From Algoriphagus sp. (GTDB lineage: Bacteria > Bacteroidota > Bacteroidia > Cytophagales > Cyclobacteriaceae): DNA of 64,000 nucleotides. The stretch covers positions 186,001 to 250,000 of the forward strand of contig NZ_JABXIN010000001.1 of assembly GCF_013373065.1 (NCBI RefSeq), given 5' to 3'. The notes below the pieces were generated by a model, which made no database searches, was not told the origin of the DNA, and saw only the letters and a program-made list of their open reading frames with translations. The position numbers and the translations under genes were made by a program. Shown in pieces: positions 33,577-42,987 of the stretch. Within the stretch, counting starts at the first letter, position 1, and every line of letters starts with the position of its first letter.

Positions 33577-34650
33577 CTAATCCCTAGTATTATCCAATTC
33601 AATAATCAAAGCTTCTTTTAAAGCATTTGTATTTCCAAAAGAATCAGGATTGAATTTGTTGTTATTACTCAAAATAATGATGGTTTGATTGGAATCTAAA
33701 AACCGCACCAAAACTGAATTTGCACCAAGAATCCCTCCCCTTCGCTCCATGATCATTGGTTGTGTTTTTGAAAAAGGATAATTGTAGGTCCAAACACTGT
33801 ATCCCGAGAAATTGTATTCCGGATAGGATTTATAAAGGAGATCTTTACTTTCCTTAGAAAGCAATTGATCACTATATAAGGCTTGATCAAACTTTAAAAG
33901 ATCCATTGCGGTCGAATACATGGATCCGGCTGAAGCATAATTTTCAATAAATAGAAATGGGTCCGCATTCCGATTATAATTTTCATCGTATGAAAAGGAA
34001 TAGGCAAAATCTTTTGGGTATTTCCCCTTTTCTAAAAAGCCTGTTTGTGCCATGGCCAATTTATCCAAAATCCTATTTTGAACAGAAGAAGCCCAAGGTC
34101 TGCCATCAAACTTTTCGATGATCAATCCTAAGAGCACATAGTCAATATTCGCATAATTAAATTCCCCAAAAGTATTGAGATCATTGGAAAGGGTTTGCTT
34201 TATAAACTCCTCCAAAGAAATTTGGGATGTAGTATAAATTTCAAAGTCCTCATTTGGCAAACCGGAAATATGCAGCAACAAATGGTGAACGGTGATTTTA
34301 TCTGAATTGGGGAGTTCCATTGTTGGAAAAAGCTGATGAAGCGCATCAGTAAGCTTGACTTGACCTTCCTCCACCAACTGCAAAATGACAATAGCTGTAA
34401 ATAATTTAGTGATCGATGCGATTCCGAACTTCGTGGAATTTGCTACTGGAAAAATCTTGTTTTCATCTTTAAAGCCAAAGGACTGGTGGTATATAGGCTC
34501 ACCTTTTTCAGCAACCAAAACCGTGCCTTCAAAGGCTTGCTGAGACGCTAATCGTTGAACAAGCTTTTCAATCGCAACCGCTTTTTCTTGAGCAACGCTC
34601 GGAAGGCAGAGAACCAAGAATAAAACTAAAAAATTAAATTTTCTATACAT
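33577..34650 (-). CDS. Serine hydrolase, class C beta-lactamase-like family
   Basis: The 357-residue exported protein (signal about 1-21, ending VAQ) has the serine beta-lactamase/DD-peptidase folds' first motif SITK with S79 and K82, the second motif YAN with Y166 and N168, and the HLLLHISGLPN segment usual in the family. No KTG-type triad is clear in the C-terminal part. Members act as D-aminopeptidases, esterases or DD-carboxypeptidases. It is 48 bp downstream of the GH3 gene on the same strand, which makes a cell-wall role plausible but unproven. Confidence 0.85.
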   Translation of the reverse strand: MYRKFNFLVLFLVLCLPSVAQEKAVAIEKLVQRLASQQAFEGTVLVAEKGEPIYHQSFGFKDENKIFPVANSTKFGIASITKLFTAIVILQLVEEGQVKLTDALHQLFPTMELPNSDKITVHHLLLHISGLPNEDFEIYTTSQISLEEFIKQTLSNDLNTFGEFNYANIDYVLLGLIIEKFDGRPWASSVQNRILDKLAMAQTGFLEKGKYPKDFAYSFSYDENYNRNADPFLFIENYASAGSMYSTAMDLLKFDQALYSDQLLSKESKDLLYKSYPEYNFSGYSVWTYNYPFSKTQPMIMERRGGILGANSVLVRFLDSNQTIIILSNNNKFNPDSFGNTNALKEALIIELDNTRD

Positions 34651-34698
34651 ACCTGTTGACTTTGGGGGAAATAATACTTCTTCCGCGAAATGTTTCCG

Positions 34699-36195
34699 TC
34701 AAACAAAAAGTCCTGCCGTTACTTCCTGCGTCTCCTCAAAATTCTGATAAGCACAAACTACAGCCTCAAAATTGCTTAATTCTCCCAGGTGTTTTAAAGC
34801 CAAAGGATTTCCAAAATGAATCAAAATGCAGGACTTACTCTGTGTGAGGCTTTTGATTTCTTCCAAAATACTTTCATCCATTCCAAACTGATTTAAAGGT
34901 TTGTGGCTTGGAACAAAAACCGAAATCAAAACCTTTTCAGCCTGATCTAAAGATGCGAAATCATAGTCCAGCATCTTTGCAAATCGACTTTTTTGAGAGG
35001 TAAAATACTCGCAAAATGCAAGTTTACCAGCATGTGCCAAATCCTGGAGGATTTTGGAGTCAATCCTTCCCGAAATTACCGAAACATAGTTTTCAGCCAG
35101 ACTTTTTTGCAATTTTTGATGAGCATTCCAATCAAAATTCGGAACTGAAATTGGTTGGAAATCAAAAATTCCCAATTGCTTTTTTAACCCCATAATTTTT
35201 TGGAACACTACTTCCACTTCCTCCTCGGAAGCCTTTTCAGCTATCTTGGTGATGCCCTCTTTCACATGATCGGAAAAGCACAAAAGATCATTCCCGGCAT
35301 GAAAGGCCTCCCATTCCAATTGTCCTGGTTCTGGGAAATGATTCGCCACCGCTTTCATATTCAAGGCATCTGAAACAACCAAGCCCTTGAAACCCTTTTT
35401 CCCTTTCAAAAAATCAGTAATGATCTCCCTACTGATACTTGCGGGTACTTCCTTTCCTCCACTCAAGGCCGGAACTGCCAAATGCCCCACCATAATCAAT
35501 TCTACTCCTCGGTCAACCCCATACTGAAAAGGAAACAGTTCTTCGGATTCCAACTCGCTAAGGGACTTATTCAATATCGGCAACCCCAAATGGGAATCTA
35601 CTGCTGTATCCCCATGACCCGGAAAATGCTTGAAACAAGCTCCGATTCCTGCATTTTTCATCCCCTTGTAATTGGCAAAAGCTAAACGGGATACTTTTTC
35701 AGGATCATCTCCAAAGGAACGATAGCCGATGACGGGATTATTGGGATTGGTATTGACATCCGCACAGGGCGCAAAGTTGAGATGAATCCCAGCACGTTTC
35801 AGATCCATACCCATTCGATAGCCTACTTCCTCTACCCATTTTTCAGCATCTTCCTGCAAAGCTCCTAATGTAATCGCAAAGGGATATTGAGGGGTCTTTT
35901 CGATCCGCATGGCCAGACCATACTCCGCATCAATACAGATCAGCAAAGGAATCTTGGATATACTTTGGAAACGATTTATCAATCCCACCAACTTTTCCAA
36001 GGTACCGTTGAAGTCCAATACCTCTGCCCTACTTTCAAAATTAGCAGCGGCGGAGTGTCTGCTATGAAAAAAAGTCAAGCTCCCAATTTCCTCTTCCCGA
36101 ATTAGTTGTACCAACTTTTGGTGATTCTCCTCCGAATCGTGTACAAAAGCTGCTGGAGAAAAGCATTGAGCTATTTTTTGTTTTTTGGTAAGCAT
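34699..36195 (-). CDS. Glycoside hydrolase family 3 beta-N-acetylhexosaminidase (NagZ-like)
   Basis: The 498-residue protein has the GH3 signature KHFPGHGDTAVDSHLGLP, covering K189-H190 and the H194/D196 catalytic dyad of NagZ enzymes, and the nucleophile D276 in GLVVSDALNM. No signal peptide is seen, so it is probably cytoplasmic, like murein-recycling NagZ. At 498 residues it is longer than E. coli NagZ (about 340) and resembles the two-domain form known from Gram-positives and many Bacteroidota. It would remove N-acetylglucosamine from muropeptides or chitin-type fragments. The amino-sugar enzymes at 19.3-22.6 kb could use the product. Confidence 0.9.
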   Translation of the reverse strand: MLTKKQKIAQCFSPAAFVHDSEENHQKLVQLIREEEIGSLTFFHSRHSAAANFESRAEVLDFNGTLEKLVGLINRFQSISKIPLLICIDAEYGLAMRIEKTPQYPFAITLGALQEDAEKWVEEVGYRMGMDLKRAGIHLNFAPCADVNTNPNNPVIGYRSFGDDPEKVSRLAFANYKGMKNAGIGACFKHFPGHGDTAVDSHLGLPILNKSLSELESEELFPFQYGVDRGVELIMVGHLAVPALSGGKEVPASISREIITDFLKGKKGFKGLVVSDALNMKAVANHFPEPGQLEWEAFHAGNDLLCFSDHVKEGITKIAEKASEEEVEVVFQKIMGLKKQLGIFDFQPISVPNFDWNAHQKLQKSLAENYVSVISGRIDSKILQDLAHAGKLAFCEYFTSQKSRFAKMLDYDFASLDQAEKVLISVFVPSHKPLNQFGMDESILEEIKSLTQSKSCILIHFGNPLALKHLGELSNFEAVVCAYQNFEETQEVTAGLFV

Positions 36196-36259
36196 GGTGC
36201 AGAATAAAGGGCAAAAAGAAAAGCGAAATTATTCATTCCGCTCTTCCTTTCTAGTTTTA

Positions 36260-38791
36260 TCAGCCATTTCCTCTCAAAATCTCCATAGGAGGTTGATTGA
36301 TGATCTTTCGTCCATTCAACCATCCTAGAATGATGGTCAGCCCGGTAATTCCTAAATACAAAATCAATGCTTCCGTCCAGGCGGGTCTGAAGGTCATTTC
36401 AAAGACAAATAAACTTAATAACCAAGTTGCAATAAAAGACAAAATGATACCTGACAGGGAAGCCAAACTTCCCAGGAAGAAGTATTCAAGGGTATTGATT
36501 TTCTTCACGGTAACAGATGAAGCTCCCAAGGTTCGGAGCAAAATACTTTCCCGCATTCGTTGATACTTGCTGATAATCAAAGAAGAAATCAGAACCAAAA
36601 TTCCAGTGGCAATACTGAAAAATGCCATAAACTGAATCACAAAACTGATTTTGTTCAAAATATCCTCCAGCGTCTCCACAATCACACCCAAGTTGATGAC
36701 CGAAATATTAGGGAAATCTCGAACCACCTCGGACTGAATTTCGGCCGATTCTCTGTCATTTTTAGTTCGCGTGATGACCACATGAAATTTCGGTGCTTGT
36801 TCCAAAACCCCATTTGGGAAAAGCACAATAAAATTGGTAGAAACCTGATTGAATTTCACATTTCGAAAGCTTCCAATGTAAGTTTTGATCGGTCTTCCCT
36901 GAACGTTAAATTCTATTTCATCCCCGATTTTCAGATTATTTCCTTCTGCGAAACTGGTAGACAAACTCACAAAAATGGAGTCGCCTCGAGCTCCAACAGG
37001 GATTAATTCTCCTTCAGCTAAGGTTTCGGTTTCGATCAAAGTATCTCGGTAGGTTACCCGGTATTCCCGATTGTACATCCATCGCGAGTAATTTTCCTCA
37101 TCTGGCAATTCCTCGTTTTCCCGCTTATCAATTCCATTGATTTCATTAAGCTGCATGGTAACAATTGGAACCTCCTGAATGATCCGCAAGCCTCGACTGG
37201 TTACTTTTTCTTTCACTGCTTCCAACTGCGGCGTTTGAATATCAAACATCAACAAATTCGGTTGATCCTCTTTACTTGCAAACCGAGCTTCTTCTAACAA
37301 TTGGTTTTGTAGAAAAAATAGGGTACTAATCATGGCCGTACCCAAACCAATCGTAGCAATCAATGAAATGGTTTGGTTATTCGGTCTGTAAAGATTAGCC
37401 AGAGCCTGTCGAATCGTGTATCGAAGGGAAATAGGCAAAAACTTTCGAACAGCCCACATAATCAATTGCCCCACTCCCCATAGGATACCAAAGGCAAAAA
37501 TCACAAATCCGGTGAAACCCAACGCCAAAGTCAAGGATTTCAATAGATAAAAACTGAAACCAAAAATAAAGACTACAACCCCGACAATTACTGCCCAACG
37601 GTACGGATCTCTAAGCAAAGTAGAATCGGCTGTTTCAGGACGAAGGGTAGCCATAGGAGACACATTCCGAACCTTTAACAACGGCAACATAGCAAATAAA
37701 ACAGAAACAAATAGCCCTGTAATGATACCAAAGCCAACCGATAGCCAAGATATTCCTACGGTCACTTCTACTGGTAAGAAATCCTCAAATACGGCAGGAA
37801 GAATAAACTGAAGCAAAGTACCTAGGATTGCCCCCAACAAAGCTCCAAAGAAGCCCATCACTAAGATTTCAAACAAGTAAATCAAAAGCACATCTCGGGA
37901 GGAAACACCGAGACATCTTAAAACAGCTACTGAGGCCAATTTTTCTTTTACAAAAACATTCACCGCAGAGGCTACTCCCACACAACCTAACAGCAAGGCA
38001 ATAAAAGCCACTAGGCTTAGGAAGTTGGATAGGTTTTCGAAAGACCGACCTGTGGAACGCTTTCGATCCTCCACCGTATCCGCATCTATCCGTTCTATCT
38101 CCCACTCATCTTCAAAAGGCTCAATCAATGCCTCCACATCAGATCCAGGCTGAAATTGAAAGTAGCGATTGTACTCTACCCGGCTTCCATACTGAACCAA
38201 ACCAGTGGCTTCCAAGTATTCCATTGGGATATAGACAGCAGGAGCGACGGTTGCGGTAATTCCTGTTTGCCCTGGGACCCCTAGCAATTCTCCTACAATC
38301 TCAAATTCCAGTTCTCCGACTTTAATTTTATCTCCCACTTCGGCATTGAACTGAGCCATTAAGATTTTTTCAACCAAGGCCTTTTGTCCTCCCGAACGGA
38401 AATTTTGATCTCCAGAAGCAGGAATTGTTTCCAATCCTCCATAAAATGGGAAATTACCTTCTAGCGCCCGCACTTGAGTCAATCGACTAGCACCAGTTTG
38501 AGGAAAAGCCACCATGGAGGCAAAATTGACTTCCGACGCCATTTGTGTAGCCATAGAATCAATAGGTTGCTCCCCGATGGGTTTATTGTTTTCCAATACC
38601 AAATCCGCCCCCAAAAGCTCTTTGGCCTGATTATCAATATCTGAGGTAAGATTCTCCCCAAAACTGCTGATGGCTACCAAGGCAGCTATTCCCACTACAA
38701 TGGAACTAACAAATAGTAAAAGGCGGGAAATGTTTTTCCGGAAATCCCGGAAAGCCATTTTCAAAATCCAAGCAAAATCAGGCATGGGCAT
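36260..38791 (-). CDS. ABC transporter permease of FtsX/YbbP type
   Basis: The 843-residue membrane protein has an N-terminal helix (about 15-40), a large extracytoplasmic domain (about 45-240), three helices (about 260-370), two to three central helices (about 390-460), a second large extracytoplasmic domain (about 510-700) and three C-terminal helices. This duplicated FtsX layout matches E. coli YbbP. PMATLRPE and PPMEILRGNG are the short motifs after each helix block. The gene overlaps its ATPase partner by 14 bp. A shorter start at 38785 is possible. The pair likely extracts or handles a lipid or lipoprotein-type substrate across the periplasm; function unproven. Confidence 0.9.
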   Translation of the reverse strand: MPMPDFAWILKMAFRDFRKNISRLLLFVSSIVVGIAALVAISSFGENLTSDIDNQAKELLGADLVLENNKPIGEQPIDSMATQMASEVNFASMVAFPQTGASRLTQVRALEGNFPFYGGLETIPASGDQNFRSGGQKALVEKILMAQFNAEVGDKIKVGELEFEIVGELLGVPGQTGITATVAPAVYIPMEYLEATGLVQYGSRVEYNRYFQFQPGSDVEALIEPFEDEWEIERIDADTVEDRKRSTGRSFENLSNFLSLVAFIALLLGCVGVASAVNVFVKEKLASVAVLRCLGVSSRDVLLIYLFEILVMGFFGALLGAILGTLLQFILPAVFEDFLPVEVTVGISWLSVGFGIITGLFVSVLFAMLPLLKVRNVSPMATLRPETADSTLLRDPYRWAVIVGVVVFIFGFSFYLLKSLTLALGFTGFVIFAFGILWGVGQLIMWAVRKFLPISLRYTIRQALANLYRPNNQTISLIATIGLGTAMISTLFFLQNQLLEEARFASKEDQPNLLMFDIQTPQLEAVKEKVTSRGLRIIQEVPIVTMQLNEINGIDKRENEELPDEENYSRWMYNREYRVTYRDTLIETETLAEGELIPVGARGDSIFVSLSTSFAEGNNLKIGDEIEFNVQGRPIKTYIGSFRNVKFNQVSTNFIVLFPNGVLEQAPKFHVVITRTKNDRESAEIQSEVVRDFPNISVINLGVIVETLEDILNKISFVIQFMAFFSIATGILVLISSLIISKYQRMRESILLRTLGASSVTVKKINTLEYFFLGSLASLSGIILSFIATWLLSLFVFEMTFRPAWTEALILYLGITGLTIILGWLNGRKIINQPPMEILRGNG

Positions 38792-39455
38792 CCTCCTGTA
38801 TTTTTCCTCCTTTGATATGAATGATACGCTGGGTTTTAGCAGCCAATTCTGGATCGTGGGTCACTAAGACAAGGGTAGTGCCTTTTTCTTTGTTCAGGTC
38901 AAAAATCAACTTTTCGATCATATCGCCGGTTTCAGTATCCAAATTTCCCGTCGGCTCGTCGGCGAAAAGGATTTTTGGTTCATTAGCAAAAGCCCGCGCA
39001 ATGGAAACCCGTTGCTGTTCACCCCCCGATAATTGAGTAGGATAATGCGTTGCCCGGTCACCTAGACCGACTTTTTTTAATAATTCCAATGCTTTTTCCC
39101 GTGCATCCTTTCGTTTTTTCAATTCCAAAGGAACCATCACATTCTCCAAAGCAGTCAAAGTTGGGAGCAATTGAAAGTTCTGAAAAATAAAACCCACATC
39201 CTGATTTCGAACAGCTGCACGCTCATCTTCTGACATGCGTTCCAATGCTTTTCCATTGAGTTCTACAGAACCGGTCGAAGCGGAATCTAGTCCAGCACAA
39301 AGACCCAAAAGGGTGGTCTTTCCACTTCCTGAGGGACCGACGATCGCGAGAGTTTCCCCTGCTTCAATATTAAAATTTACCTGATCCAAAACAGTGAGGC
39401 TTCTGTTACCGCTTTTGTAGGTCTTACCCAGGTCTTTAACTGAAAGAATATGCAT
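38778..39455 (-). CDS. ABC transporter ATP-binding protein of YbbA type
   Basis: The 225-residue ATPase has Walker A GPSGSGKTT, the Q-loop FIFQNFQLLP, signature LSGGEQQRVSIARA, Walker B ILFADEPTGNLD and the H-loop VTHDPELA, all typical of the MacB/LolD/YbbA subgroup. It overlaps the FtsX-like permease gene by 14 bp. A TesA-like esterase gene is divergent, as in E. coli. That synteny supports the YbbA name more than LolD or MacB. Confidence 0.93.
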   Translation of the reverse strand: MHILSVKDLGKTYKSGNRSLTVLDQVNFNIEAGETLAIVGPSGSGKTTLLGLCAGLDSASTGSVELNGKALERMSEDERAAVRNQDVGFIFQNFQLLPTLTALENVMVPLELKKRKDAREKALELLKKVGLGDRATHYPTQLSGGEQQRVSIARAFANEPKILFADEPTGNLDTETGDMIEKLIFDLNKEKGTTLVLVTHDPELAAKTQRIIHIKGGKIQEDAHA

Positions 39456-39673
39456 GAATTAATTCTAGTTTAATAGAGAATATGAAGCTTAAAACGCATC
39501 TAAACCGCAATGGTTAAATAAAAACCGAATAAAATTCGGCTATCAGCGTGAAAGTAAACTATTTATTGCTGAAAATTGTACAATAAACTGTTCAGCGGTT
39601 GAAATAGGTTCCTATTTGAATTGAAGAGGAAACATTTCTGATGAAAAAGACATTAATAGCAACAAAAAGAAAA

Positions 39674-40360
39674 ATGAAAACTTCTACGTCCATTTCTATA
39701 TTTTCCTTGATTTTTATAACCCTTTTTGGTTTTAGCTGTGGAGAAAAAAAAGCCAAAAAGGAAGAGGTCACAACTACGGAGGAGACTACCGCTTCTGTTG
39801 AAACTTCAACCGAAACCATCTTATTTTTTGGGAATAGTTTGACTGCTGGCTATGGGATCGATAAGGAGGATGCTTTTGCAGGATTGGTTCAGCAACGAAT
39901 CGATAGCCTGGGATTGAATTATAGAGTAATCAACGGGGGTTTGAGTGGGGAAACTACTGCAGGAGGCTTAAGTAGATTGGATTGGTTTTTAGAAGATGAG
40001 CCTGCCATTTTTGTACTCGAATTGGGAGGAAATGATGGCCTTCGTGGGATACTTCTGAGCGAGACAAAAAGTAATTTGGAAAAAATCATCGACAAGGTTC
40101 GAGCGAAATATCCCAATACCCATATCATTTTAGCAGGAATGCAAATCCCACCAAATATGGGGCAGGAATATACCAATGAATTCAAGGAAATATATCCTAC
40201 AATAGCTAAGGAGAAAAATGTCACCTTAATTCCTTTCCTTTTAGAAGGCGTTGCCGGTGATCCTTCCCTCAACCTTCCTGATGGCATCCACCCTACTGAA
40301 GAGGGACATCAAATCGTATTTGAAACGATATGGCCATTTATTGAGGAGTTGATCAAGTAA
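39674..40360 (+). CDS. TesA-like SGNH esterase/thioesterase, lipoprotein
   Basis: I prefer the start at 39674 (MKTSTSISIFSLIFITLFGFSC, lipobox Cys22), giving 228 residues; the ATG at 39641 would give an extra 11-residue basic extension. SGNH block I is FFGNSLTAGYG, with Asn where GDSL enzymes have Asp. Blocks II, III and V are INGGLSGETT, ELGGNDGLRG and DGIHPTEEGH. These match TesA/arylesterase enzymes, which hydrolyse acyl-CoA or acyl esters; here the protein is membrane-attached on the periplasmic side. A low-complexity Thr/Glu linker (about 25-48) separates the lipid anchor from the fold. It diverges from ybbA-ybbP genes, as in E. coli. Confidence 0.9.
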   Translation: MKTSTSISIFSLIFITLFGFSCGEKKAKKEEVTTTEETTASVETSTETILFFGNSLTAGYGIDKEDAFAGLVQQRIDSLGLNYRVINGGLSGETTAGGLSRLDWFLEDEPAIFVLELGGNDGLRGILLSETKSNLEKIIDKVRAKYPNTHIILAGMQIPPNMGQEYTNEFKEIYPTIAKEKNVTLIPFLLEGVAGDPSLNLPDGIHPTEEGHQIVFETIWPFIEELIK

Positions 40361-40468
40361 ACCTTAGGGAAATAAATTTTCGGTTTTGGGCTATTCCATT
40401 AGAAAAAGGAAGCCTTTCACTATCTATTTTTTTATCCTATCTTTTGATCTTAATTAAAATTTTTAAGA

Positions 40469-42211
40469 ATGAGTTTTCAGATCAAAGAAAGCCCCGACTC
40501 CTATGATGTCATTATAGTAGGATCCGGAGCTGGAGGAGGCATGGCTTCCAAAATCCTATCAGAAGCTGGCCTTTCAGTCGCAGTTGTTGAGGCAGGTGGA
40601 GATTTTGACCCGGCAAAAGAAGAAGACCGAACTCAACTTCGGCCACCATGGGAATCTCCCCGTAGAGGCGCTGGAACTAGAATCCGACCTTTTGGAGATT
40701 TTGATGCTGCAATTGGAGGTTGGGATATTGACGGCGAACCCTATACCCGAAAGAATGGAACTCAATTTGACTGGTTTAGATCCAGAATGGTCGGTGGCCG
40801 AACCAATCACTGGGGACGAATTTCCCTTCGATTTGGTCCAAATGATTTCAAAAGAGGGAGCATAGATGGATTGGGAGATGATTGGCCAATAGGATACGAT
40901 GATCTGAAACCCTACTATGACCGAGTTGATAAATTAATCGGCGTATTTGGAACCAAAGAGGGGATCTACAACGAGCCGGATGGCTTCTTCCTTCCTCCCC
41001 CAAAACCAAGACTTCACGAACTTTTTATCAAAAAAGGAGCAGATCGAGCAGGAATCCCTATGATTCCTTCCAGACTCTCCATGCTTACCCGTCCGATTAA
41101 CAATGAGCGAGGAGTTTGTTTTTTCTGCAACCAATGTAATCGGGCATGTCAGGCCTATGCAGATTTCTCAGCTGGAACTTGCCTGGTTCATCCGGCCATG
41201 AAAAAAGGGAAAGTAGATTTATATACCTACTCCATGGTTCGCAAAGTAACCACTGATGCACAAGGAAATGCAACTGGGGTTTCCTTTGTTTCCAAAGTGG
41301 ATATGAAGGAATACAAGTTACGTTCCCGTGTAGTAGTTCTTGGAGCATCAGCTTGCGAATCTGCCAGAATTATGATGAACTCCAAATCCCAAGTATTTCC
41401 GGACGGTATCGGAGCTGACTCTGGTGTATTAGGACGTTATCTTCATGATTCTACTGGTGCTGATCGAATGGGAATTATGCCTGATCTCATTGATCGGGAG
41501 CGCTACAATGAGGATGGAGTCGGCGGCATGCACATGTACACTCCTTGGTGGCTGGATAACAAAAAGTTGGATTTTGCCCGTGGCTACCATATCGAATATT
41601 GGGGAGGAATGGGACAGCCTGCCTATGGTACAGGAATGAGCATGGATAGCATGCGCCAGTATATCAAGGATGAATTTGGCAATCCTAGTCCAAACGGAGG
41701 CTATGGTGAAGGGCTGAAAAAAGACATTCGCCGAATCTACGGATCAACCTTAGGAATGTCAGGACGCGGAGAAAGTATCCCCCAGTATGACAACTATTGC
41801 GAAATTGATCCAAATGTAGTCGACAAGTACGGTATCCCTGTTCTTCGGTTTAACTACAACTGGACCGATCAGGAAATCAAGCAAGCCAAGCACATGCAGG
41901 ACACTTTTGAAGAAATCCTCACCAATGCGGGTGCCATTTTGCTTGGGAAAAAACCGGGGCCTGAAACCAAATACGGGTTAGCTGCTCCGGGTAGAATCAT
42001 CCACGAAGTAGGAACTACCCGAATGGGAAATGACCGCAAATCATCAGTCGTTAATTCCAACTGCCAAGTGCACGATTGCAAAAACCTGTTTGTCGTAGAT
42101 GCAGGGCCATTTGTCTCTCAGGCAGACAAGAATCCAACCTGGACTATCTTGGCGCTTTCTTGGAGGACTTCGGATTACATCGTTGAACAGTTGAAACAAA
42201 AAAACATCTAA
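40469..42211 (+). CDS. GMC oxidoreductase (FAD dehydrogenase) with a Cys cluster
   Basis: The 580-residue protein opens with the FAD-binding motif VIIVGSGAGGGMASKILSEAG (about 15-34) and the GMC-type MVGGRTNHWG (about 107-116). The C-terminal active site has HEVGTTRMG and NPTWTILALSWRT with the conserved His and Asn. No signal peptide is seen; export would rely on the twin-arginine partner encoded by the next gene. At C217, C220, C223 and C227 the spacing is CX2CX2CX3C, with another Cys at 238. Related sugar dehydrogenases have an iron-sulphur cluster in this region. The gene is three bases from its subunit-3 partner. Substrate likely a sugar or polyol. Confidence 0.92.
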   Translation: MSFQIKESPDSYDVIIVGSGAGGGMASKILSEAGLSVAVVEAGGDFDPAKEEDRTQLRPPWESPRRGAGTRIRPFGDFDAAIGGWDIDGEPYTRKNGTQFDWFRSRMVGGRTNHWGRISLRFGPNDFKRGSIDGLGDDWPIGYDDLKPYYDRVDKLIGVFGTKEGIYNEPDGFFLPPPKPRLHELFIKKGADRAGIPMIPSRLSMLTRPINNERGVCFFCNQCNRACQAYADFSAGTCLVHPAMKKGKVDLYTYSMVRKVTTDAQGNATGVSFVSKVDMKEYKLRSRVVVLGASACESARIMMNSKSQVFPDGIGADSGVLGRYLHDSTGADRMGIMPDLIDRERYNEDGVGGMHMYTPWWLDNKKLDFARGYHIEYWGGMGQPAYGTGMSMDSMRQYIKDEFGNPSPNGGYGEGLKKDIRRIYGSTLGMSGRGESIPQYDNYCEIDPNVVDKYGIPVLRFNYNWTDQEIKQAKHMQDTFEEILTNAGAILLGKKPGPETKYGLAAPGRIIHEVGTTRMGNDRKSSVVNSNCQVHDCKNLFVVDAGPFVSQADKNPTWTILALSWRTSDYIVEQLKQKNI

Positions 42212-42214
42212 GCC

Positions 42215-42919
42215 ATGAATAGAAGAGAAAATCTCAAATTGCTATTTACAGGCTCTCTGGGAGCGGGCTTGTTGATGACAGGATGTGAGCCGGAAGAGCA
42301 AGTTGTTTCCGGTCAGATCTTTGAAGGAGGAACACCTGGCGGACGTACTGCTGAGGAAAAAGAACGAGACGCAAAACTGCTCGCTGATTCGTTTTTTACC
42401 GAGGAAGAACGAAAAAAGCTCGATACGCTAGTCGATATTATTATGCCTGCAGATTCTGAATCTCCAGCAGCAACAGAATTAAAGGTGACAGATTTTATTG
42501 ATTTCATGATGCTGGATCAGCCAGGCTATCAGACACCCATGCGTGGCGGATTGATGTGGTTAGATTTTGAGGCGGATGAAAAGTTTGGCAAGCCATTTAA
42601 TGAACTGAGCAAAGATCAAGTCATTGAAATCGTTGAATTAGTAGCTTGGCCTGATAAAGCTGATCCAGCTTATGAAGGAGGCGTTCGATGGTTTAATTTA
42701 CTCCGAAACCTCACCTGCACCGGCTATTTTACAACAGAAGCAGGATGGAAGTACATGGGATACAAAGGAAACACACCAAATGTTTGGGATGGAATTCCAC
42801 AGGAAGTTCTGGATAAGCATGGCTTATCAAATCCCCCACAATACGCTGACTTGTACCTGAAACCTGAGGATAGAGCAAAAGTCGTCCAATGGGATGATGA
42901 GGGAAACATTGTCGGTTAA
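42215..42919 (+). CDS. Gluconate 2-dehydrogenase subunit 3 family protein (GMC partner)
   Basis: The 234-residue protein starts MNRRENLKLLFTGSLGAGLL, a twin-arginine-like signal (NRRENLK) that runs into a lipoprotein-type MTGCEPEE with Cys24. The rest, with LVDIIMPADSES and MMLDQPGYQTPMRGGL, matches the small subunit of FAD sugar dehydrogenases. It starts three bases after the GMC gene, so the two should form a complex and be co-exported to the periplasmic face. A terminator follows. Unlike the copy at 7818-8357, it also has the lipid attachment site. Confidence 0.9.
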   Translation: MNRRENLKLLFTGSLGAGLLMTGCEPEEQVVSGQIFEGGTPGGRTAEEKERDAKLLADSFFTEEERKKLDTLVDIIMPADSESPAATELKVTDFIDFMMLDQPGYQTPMRGGLMWLDFEADEKFGKPFNELSKDQVIEIVELVAWPDKADPAYEGGVRWFNLLRNLTCTGYFTTEAGWKYMGYKGNTPNVWDGIPQEVLDKHGLSNPPQYADLYLKPEDRAKVVQWDDEGNIVG

Positions 42920-42924
42920 ATTCT

Positions 42925-42960
42925 AAAAATCCACGGATGCCCCGTGGATTTTTTTATTTT
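42925..42960 (+). terminator. Intrinsic terminator after the GMC operon
   Basis: A 9-bp stem (AATCCACGG at 42928-42936 with CCGTGGATT at 42941-42949, loop ATGC) is followed by a long T-run and lies a few bases after the subunit-3 stop. Confidence 0.9.
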
Positions 42961-42987
42961 TAGAAAATTAATTAAACCAACTTTTAC

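Noticed and set aside
36560..37006. Plus-strand open frame of 148 codons opposite the FtsX-like permease
   Set aside because: Fully inside a well-supported permease gene and without recognisable motifs.
39525..39584. Short dyads CCGAAT-AAA-ATTCGG and ATTGTACAAT between ybbA and the TesA-like gene
   Set aside because: Each is only 6-10 bp in AT-rich DNA and I could not tie them to a promoter match; kept as a note only.
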